This document shows positions 60,906 through 64,000 of a DNA stretch of 64,000 nucleotides, piece after piece. How positions within the stretch are numbered: position 1 is the first letter of the stretch; the number at the start of each line of letters is the position of its first letter. This stretch comes from Terriglobia bacterium (lineage in GTDB: Bacteria; Acidobacteriota; Terriglobia; Acidiferrales; UBA7541). The stretch lies in contig JAIQES010000002.1 of assembly GCA_020073705.1 (NCBI GenBank), positions 62,001-126,000 on the forward strand, read 5' to 3'. Under the pieces are notes generated by a model that was given only the letters and a program-made list of their open reading frames with translations, ran no database searches and was not told the origin of the DNA. The position numbers were made by a program, and so were the translations under genes.

Positions 60906-61397
60906 ATGCGCATACGCGAATACACTCCAGGGGATCTCGACGCGCTGCGGCGCATGCACGCCACGCAGGGGTTTGGCTATCCGCTCCCGGATCTCGACAG
61001 CCCAATGTTTGTGTCGAAGCTCGTGCTTGAGGAGGATGGCGAAGACGCCGATGGGGGTTCACCCCGAGGGTTCACCCCGAGGGGAAGGGAAGAGGCGGAC
61101 CGCAGTTTCCCGTTCACGGAGAACGTTCTCTGTGAACCGCGCGTGACGATGGCGGTCCTGCTGCGGCTTACAGCGGAAACATACTTGCTGCACGACCCCG
61201 GCGCCGGAACGCCTCGGCAGCGCTGGCAGCGATTTCTGGCGCTACACGAGGCCGCACGGCGCGATGCCGCCGCCCGCGGTCTCGACGACGTCCAGGCGTT
61301 TCTCCCCCCGCGAATCGCGCGCGCATTCGGCCGGCGCCTGGCGCGCCTGGGCTGGACGCGCGACCCGTGGCCCTGCTTTTCCCGGCGAATTCCCTAG
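60906..61397 (+). CDS. GNAT-like protein with an in-frame repeat insertion
   Basis: A 163-residue protein. ATG 60906 gives the typical start of GNAT acetyltransferases (IREYTPGDLDALRRMHATQG). Residues about 49-79 (GGSPRGFTPRG ... FPFTENVLCEP) are translated family C repeat, with the palindrome at 61109-61138. The remaining C-terminal half is helical (RDAAARGLDDVQAFLPPRIA). Phage genes of this type exist in structural blocks; substrate unknown. Confidence 0.6.
   Translation: MRIREYTPGDLDALRRMHATQGFGYPLPDLDSPMFVSKLVLEEDGEDADGGSPRGFTPRGREEADRSFPFTENVLCEPRVTMAVLLRLTAETYLLHDPGAGTPRQRWQRFLALHEAARRDAAARGLDDVQAFLPPRIARAFGRRLARLGWTRDPWPCFSRRIP
61051..61138. repeat. Family C repeat inside the GNAT-like gene
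   Basis: GGTTCACCCCGAGG twice in tandem, then CGTTCACGGAGAACGTTCTC and TGTGAACC. Related copies lie at 28517, 30592 and 31370. Confidence 0.7.
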
Positions 61398-61417
61398 CCT
61401 GCATTTTTCACAACAAC

Positions 61418-61492
61418 GTAGCACAGACTTCAGTCTGTGCAATGTACTGAGTGGCCGAAACCAAAACCGCACAGACTGAAGTCTGTGCTACA
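61418..61492. repeat. Family B palindrome pair
   Basis: Two GACT/AGTC palindromes; the last family B copy in the window. Confidence 0.87.
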
Positions 61493-61544
61493 CAAGACCA
61501 ACCACGGATCACAAGTCACAACGCGATTTTACGGAGGTGTCCCC

Positions 61545-62090
61545 ATGGGACGCGGCGCACAAGCACAAACGCAACGGATGATCGACCAGCAGCTCTCGCA
61601 GCAGAACGCATTGAACCAGCAGATCTACTCTTCGGGCCAGACGCTCGGCTCGCAGGCCACGGCGGGCTACCAGAATCTGCTCGCCAATCCCGGCTATACA
61701 GGCGCCGAAAAATCAGCGATCACCAACCTCTCGCAGTCGGCGCTTTCGTCCAGCTTCAACGCGCTGGCGCAGAACGCCTCCAATCGCGCCGCGCGCACAC
61801 GCAACTCAGCCGGCTACGGCGAGCTGATTGACTCGCTCGCGCGCGCACAAGGCCAAGACCAGGCGAACCTCGCGCAGCAAAACCAGATCGCCTTCGGCAA
61901 CGCCGCGCGTTCGGATAGGCTCTCGGCCCTCTCCGGACTCTCTGGGCTCTACGGCACGGACACATCGCTGCTCGGCCGCGCGCTCGGCATCCCCGCGCAA
62001 CTGCTCGACGCCAGCGCTCGCAACGCGGCCAGCAGTGGTTTCAAAATTGGCTTCGGACCCGGTGGATTGTCGTTCGGCTTCAACGGATAA
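61545..62090 (+). CDS. Phage internal/ejection-type virion protein
   Basis: A 181-residue Gln/Ala/Ser-rich helical protein with GGAGG before ATG 61545 (QTQRMIDQQLSQQNALNQQI, SSFNALAQNASNRAARTRNS, AQGQDQANLAQQNQIAFGNA). It has a glycine-rich C-terminus (IGFGPGGLSFGFNG). Composition resembles podovirus internal or DNA-ejection proteins. Function inferred from composition and place. Confidence 0.65.
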   Translation: MGRGAQAQTQRMIDQQLSQQNALNQQIYSSGQTLGSQATAGYQNLLANPGYTGAEKSAITNLSQSALSSSFNALAQNASNRAARTRNSAGYGELIDSLARAQGQDQANLAQQNQIAFGNAARSDRLSALSGLSGLYGTDTSLLGRALGIPAQLLDASARNAASSGFKIGFGPGGLSFGFNG

Positions 62091-62092
62091 GC

Positions 62093-62287
62093 TTGGCGAA
62101 TGGAGTGCCGGCAGTGGCCCATGATGCCGCTCGCTACTTGCGGAATTCCAACCAGTGGTGTAGCGTACCGCCCGAAGAAGCTTGGAACCTCGCGCATCAA
62201 GGCGTCGTTATCGCGGGAGTGCAGCCGAATCCAGGCGGACACGGGAATATGGTCACTGTCCGGCGTATGCGCCGAGCACAACAATGA
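62093..62287 (+). pseudogene. C-terminal fragment of a peptidase-like effector
   Basis: A 64-codon open stretch from TTG 62093: AHDAARYLRNSNQWCSVPPE, EAWNLAHQGVVIAGVQPNPG, GHGNMVTVR. The end resembles the C-terminal half of NlpC/CHAP-type cell-wall peptidases, where a GH(V/I/M)xxV strand carries the catalytic His; the catalytic Cys half is missing. It could also be a small intact gene. Its stop overlaps the region of the next start. Confidence 0.45.
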
Positions 62288-62288
62288 T

Positions 62289-62918
62289 ATGACGCGAACG
62301 TTTTGCATGGCCGTTCTTGCAGCAACTCTGCTGGCGAGCCCTTGGCATGCTGCGGCTCAAGCGCAGAGCGGTGGTCCATCACCGCAATCTTCGCAGGCTC
62401 AGACCGGAAATACCTACAATGGCGAATGGTGGCTCGCCGTCGGGGCGGACGAACGCGCCGGTTTCGTCGATGGCGTTGCGGATTGCATGACCTGGGTGGC
62501 CCATATTAACGGATTTTCCGGCACACCACAGGATGTAGACGGACCGATCGCGGACTATTACCAGGCGCATCCTGCTGATCGGGGCATGATCTTCATTGAC
62601 GTGTGGCGAAAGATTCGCCCTGGCGGGCGAACCACAGGGTTCCGATTCGCCGAGGGACATGCCTGGAAGGATCCTCATTGGTATCTGACCGGGCTGTGGT
62701 GGCGGCAAAGTTCGCCTGATGAGCGCGCCGGTTTCCTGGAAGGCTATTTGTGGTGCCTGCAGACCGCTGTCAAACACCCCAGGGAAACCTATTCGCGTCC
62801 GGTCAGTTATTACAGCGATCAGATAACGGCTCACGTCGCGGCCCACCCCGAAGCGGAGGACCAACCGACAGCCGTCATCCTTTCTCGCTTTCGCGACCAA
62901 ACCACGTCGAAGCCATAA
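62289..62918 (+). CDS. Sec-exported protein with an internal duplication
   Basis: A 209-residue protein with a signal peptide (FCMAVLAATLLASPWHAAAQ). Two related segments occur: ADERAGFVDGVADCMTW (about 52-68) and PDERAGFLEGYLWCLQT (about 142-158). They fit a two-lobe helical protein; Rap1a/Tai-type immunity proteins have a loosely similar F..G...C pattern, but the match is weak. It follows the peptidase-like fragment by 1 base. Confidence 0.6.
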   Translation: MTRTFCMAVLAATLLASPWHAAAQAQSGGPSPQSSQAQTGNTYNGEWWLAVGADERAGFVDGVADCMTWVAHINGFSGTPQDVDGPIADYYQAHPADRGMIFIDVWRKIRPGGRTTGFRFAEGHAWKDPHWYLTGLWWRQSSPDERAGFLEGYLWCLQTAVKHPRETYSRPVSYYSDQITAHVAAHPEAEDQPTAVILSRFRDQTTSKP

Positions 62919-62992
62919 TTGCAGCCTGCGCAGCGGTCCCTATCCGGTCGCCGCCGACAACTCGAAAATCACAATCATCCTTGCCAATTCCC

Positions 62993-63238
62993 ATGAATCC
63001 CTACTGGATCATCGTCTTTTTCTCCAGCATCGTGCAGCTAGTAATATTCCTGCGCTGGCTGCATCGCCGCACTCGCGACGACGAAATTCGCTGCGCGTTT
63101 GTTCGCGACATGGCCGTCAATCACCTTCCGCACCTCTATCACGCACTGCGGCAGATCGCCAGCCAGCTCGGCCTGGAACTCCAAGAACCGCCCCCGGTGC
63201 AGTTCATCGAGCTCAACGGCCAAAACCGCAAGATGTAA
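62993..63238 (+). CDS. Small single-helix membrane protein before the lytic enzyme
   Basis: An 81-residue protein with one N-terminal membrane helix (WIIVFFSSIVQLVIFLRWLH) and a soluble helical part (DMAVNHLPHLYHALRQIASQ). Its position 350 bases before the lytic transglycosylase suggests a lysis accessory such as a pinholin or i-spanin-like protein. Not certain. Confidence 0.55.
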   Translation: MNPYWIIVFFSSIVQLVIFLRWLHRRTRDDEIRCAFVRDMAVNHLPHLYHALRQIASQLGLELQEPPPVQFIELNGQNRKM

Positions 63239-63366
63239 TTGCGTGCCGAGAGTGGCCGAATGCCTTGTGGATTGCGGCTCTTGTGGTGAGCTCAAGCCCA
63301 CCATCAGCCTGCGGGGTTTTGCTTTTCGGCCACGCAGGCCGCCGTACAGGATGAACAGGCTGCGCG

Positions 63367-63522
63367 AAAACTCAAAACGTTGTCATTCCGAGGCACGCTG
63401 CGTGCCGAGGAATCTCTCTTTTCTTGGGTTTTGAACAAAGAGAGATTCCTCGCTTCGCCTCGGCGCGAGGCCTCGGTGCGAGCGCTCGGAATGAAATCCT
63501 AACCCACTTTTTCCGCAAGCTG
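63367..63522. repeat. Family A element, full copy
   Basis: Long form with CGCGAAAACTCAAAACG before and CACTTTTTCCGCAAGCTGTG after, like the copies at 26.3 and 32 kb. Confidence 0.83.
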
Positions 63523-63594
63523 TGAACTCTGGGCTGCTACCAGCCTCCAGACACGGGTGGTCAGCCCCCGAATCCCTTTAAATCGCCGTCGCCC

Positions 63595-64000
63595 ATGTCC
63601 GATACCGTACATCCCGAGGTCATCGAACTCGCGCGGCGTATTGCCGCCGCGCACGGGCTCGAGCCCGCGCTGGTCTGCGCCGTCATCGAGCAGGAATCAG
63701 AATGGAATCCATGGGCGGTGCGCTACGAGCCGGGATTTCTCTCACGCTACGTCGCGCCACTGTACACGGCGGGGAAATTAAGCGCCACTGAAGCCTATAC
63801 GCGTTCCATGTCGTGGGGCTTGATGCAGGTGATGGGCCAGGTCGCGCGCGAGTTCGGCTTCGCGGGCGCGTCACTCCCCGAACTGTGCGACCCGGCGACC
63901 GGCATCGAGATGGGATGCCGCAAGCTGGCCGATTGTTTCGCGCGTGCTTTCAGGGGCCTCCCAGGTCCCCGGCAAGGGGAGCCTGGGGATGAAATCGTCT
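63595..64000 (+). CDS. Phage lytic transglycosylase, SLT-type (3' end outside window)
   Basis: Open to the window edge from ATG 63595 (135 residues visible). The lysozyme-like fold is clear: AAHGLEPALVCAVIEQESEW with the catalytic Glu, and SMSWGLMQVMGQVAREFGFA, the SLT glycine/glutamine motif. GIEMGCRKLADCF follows. It cleaves peptidoglycan glycan strands for lysis or DNA entry. The last visible residues (GLPGPRQGEPGD) are translated from a GC-rich inverted repeat (near 63955-63990). Confidence 0.9.
   Translation, partial: MSDTVHPEVIELARRIAAAHGLEPALVCAVIEQESEWNPWAVRYEPGFLSRYVAPLYTAGKLSATEAYTRSMSWGLMQVMGQVAREFGFAGASLPELCDPATGIEMGCRKLADCFARAFRGLPGPRQGEPGDEIV

Larger units (their letters stand above)
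23568..64000. mobile_element. Prophage or phage-derived region, right end outside window
   Basis: Contains a large terminase, portal, scaffold-like protein, major capsid protein, adaptor-like protein, large virion/tail proteins, holin candidate and lytic transglycosylase, mostly on the plus strand. Interleaved are minus-strand cargo genes and dozens of palindromic repeats. No integrase, excisionase or repressor was identified, and the left boundary is only approximate. The head gene order and a 900-residue portal suggest a podovirus-like head module; this is inference. Confidence 0.8.

Noticed and set aside
63955-63990. Family A or B copy at the end of the transglycosylase
   Set aside because: GC-rich inverted repeat there does not match either consensus; left as an unclassified repeat in coding sequence.
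1-64000. tRNA or rRNA genes
   Set aside because: No cloverleaf or GGTTCGAATCC-type T-arm in a tRNA context, and no rRNA sequence recognised. Short tRNAs could be missed without a search tool.

Overview
The window suggests an acidobacterium (Terriglobia/Koribacter-like). The evidence is moderate-to-high GC, a ccm / ferrochelatase / heme A / heme O gene neighbourhood, a bacillithiol-type YpdA reductase, and dense palindromic intergenic repeats. The assignment is by gene content and style, not by a marker gene.

1-20 kb is ordinary chromosome. A respiratory-cytochrome block runs ccmF(partial)-ccmH-ccmI-like, a secreted/membrane protein, ccmA-ccmB-ccmC-ccmD-like, hemH, a cupredoxin-like lipoprotein, ctaA, ctaB and a DUF420 protein. 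This set exports and ligates heme c, completes protoheme, and makes heme O and heme A for a terminal oxidase. Then come parA-parB, a small unknown gene, a tightly overlapping minus-strand operon of two thymidylate-kinase-like proteins plus Ppx/GppA plus SixA, then ypdA, a nuoI-like ferredoxin, and aspartase on the opposite strand.

20-23.5 kb is a scar: a frameshifted IS4-type transposase, an AT-rich stretch, one small gene with a good ribosome binding site, and a non-coding stretch with repeated operator-like words.

23.5-64 kb is a phage-derived region that continues past the right edge. It has a replication-like gene, large terminase, portal, scaffold-like protein, major capsid protein, adaptor-like and large virion/tail proteins, a holin candidate and a lytic transglycosylase. 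No integrase is visible. Cargo genes lie between the virion genes: a cytochrome c, a REP-associated tyrosine transposase (RAYT), an MFS transporter, a GlsB-type membrane protein, an acyltransferase / glycosyltransferase / methyltransferase set, a GNAT-like protein, and several small Sec-exported proteins next to enzyme-like or broken ORFs.

The outstanding feature is repeat load. About 27 loci of a REP-like palindrome pair (family B) lie between 25 and 61.5 kb, none in the first 25 kb, and the RAYT that probably mobilises them sits among them. About 20 copies of a second palindromic element (family A; full copies have terminal inverted repeats) fill other gaps. Five family A insertions, whole or half, lie in frame inside the portal and scaffold genes. 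One splits the portal's zinc ribbon between its two cysteine knuckles.

A second notable feature is a cassette site. The 3' end of the 908-residue virion gene is repeated twice downstream, and the gene sets between the copies include a candidate effector plus exported partner protein and a secreted SnoaL-like protein. The C-terminal domain of that effector recurs in a broken ORF at 36.8-37.1 kb, again next to small exported proteins. This may be a family of prophage-borne effector/immunity cassettes.
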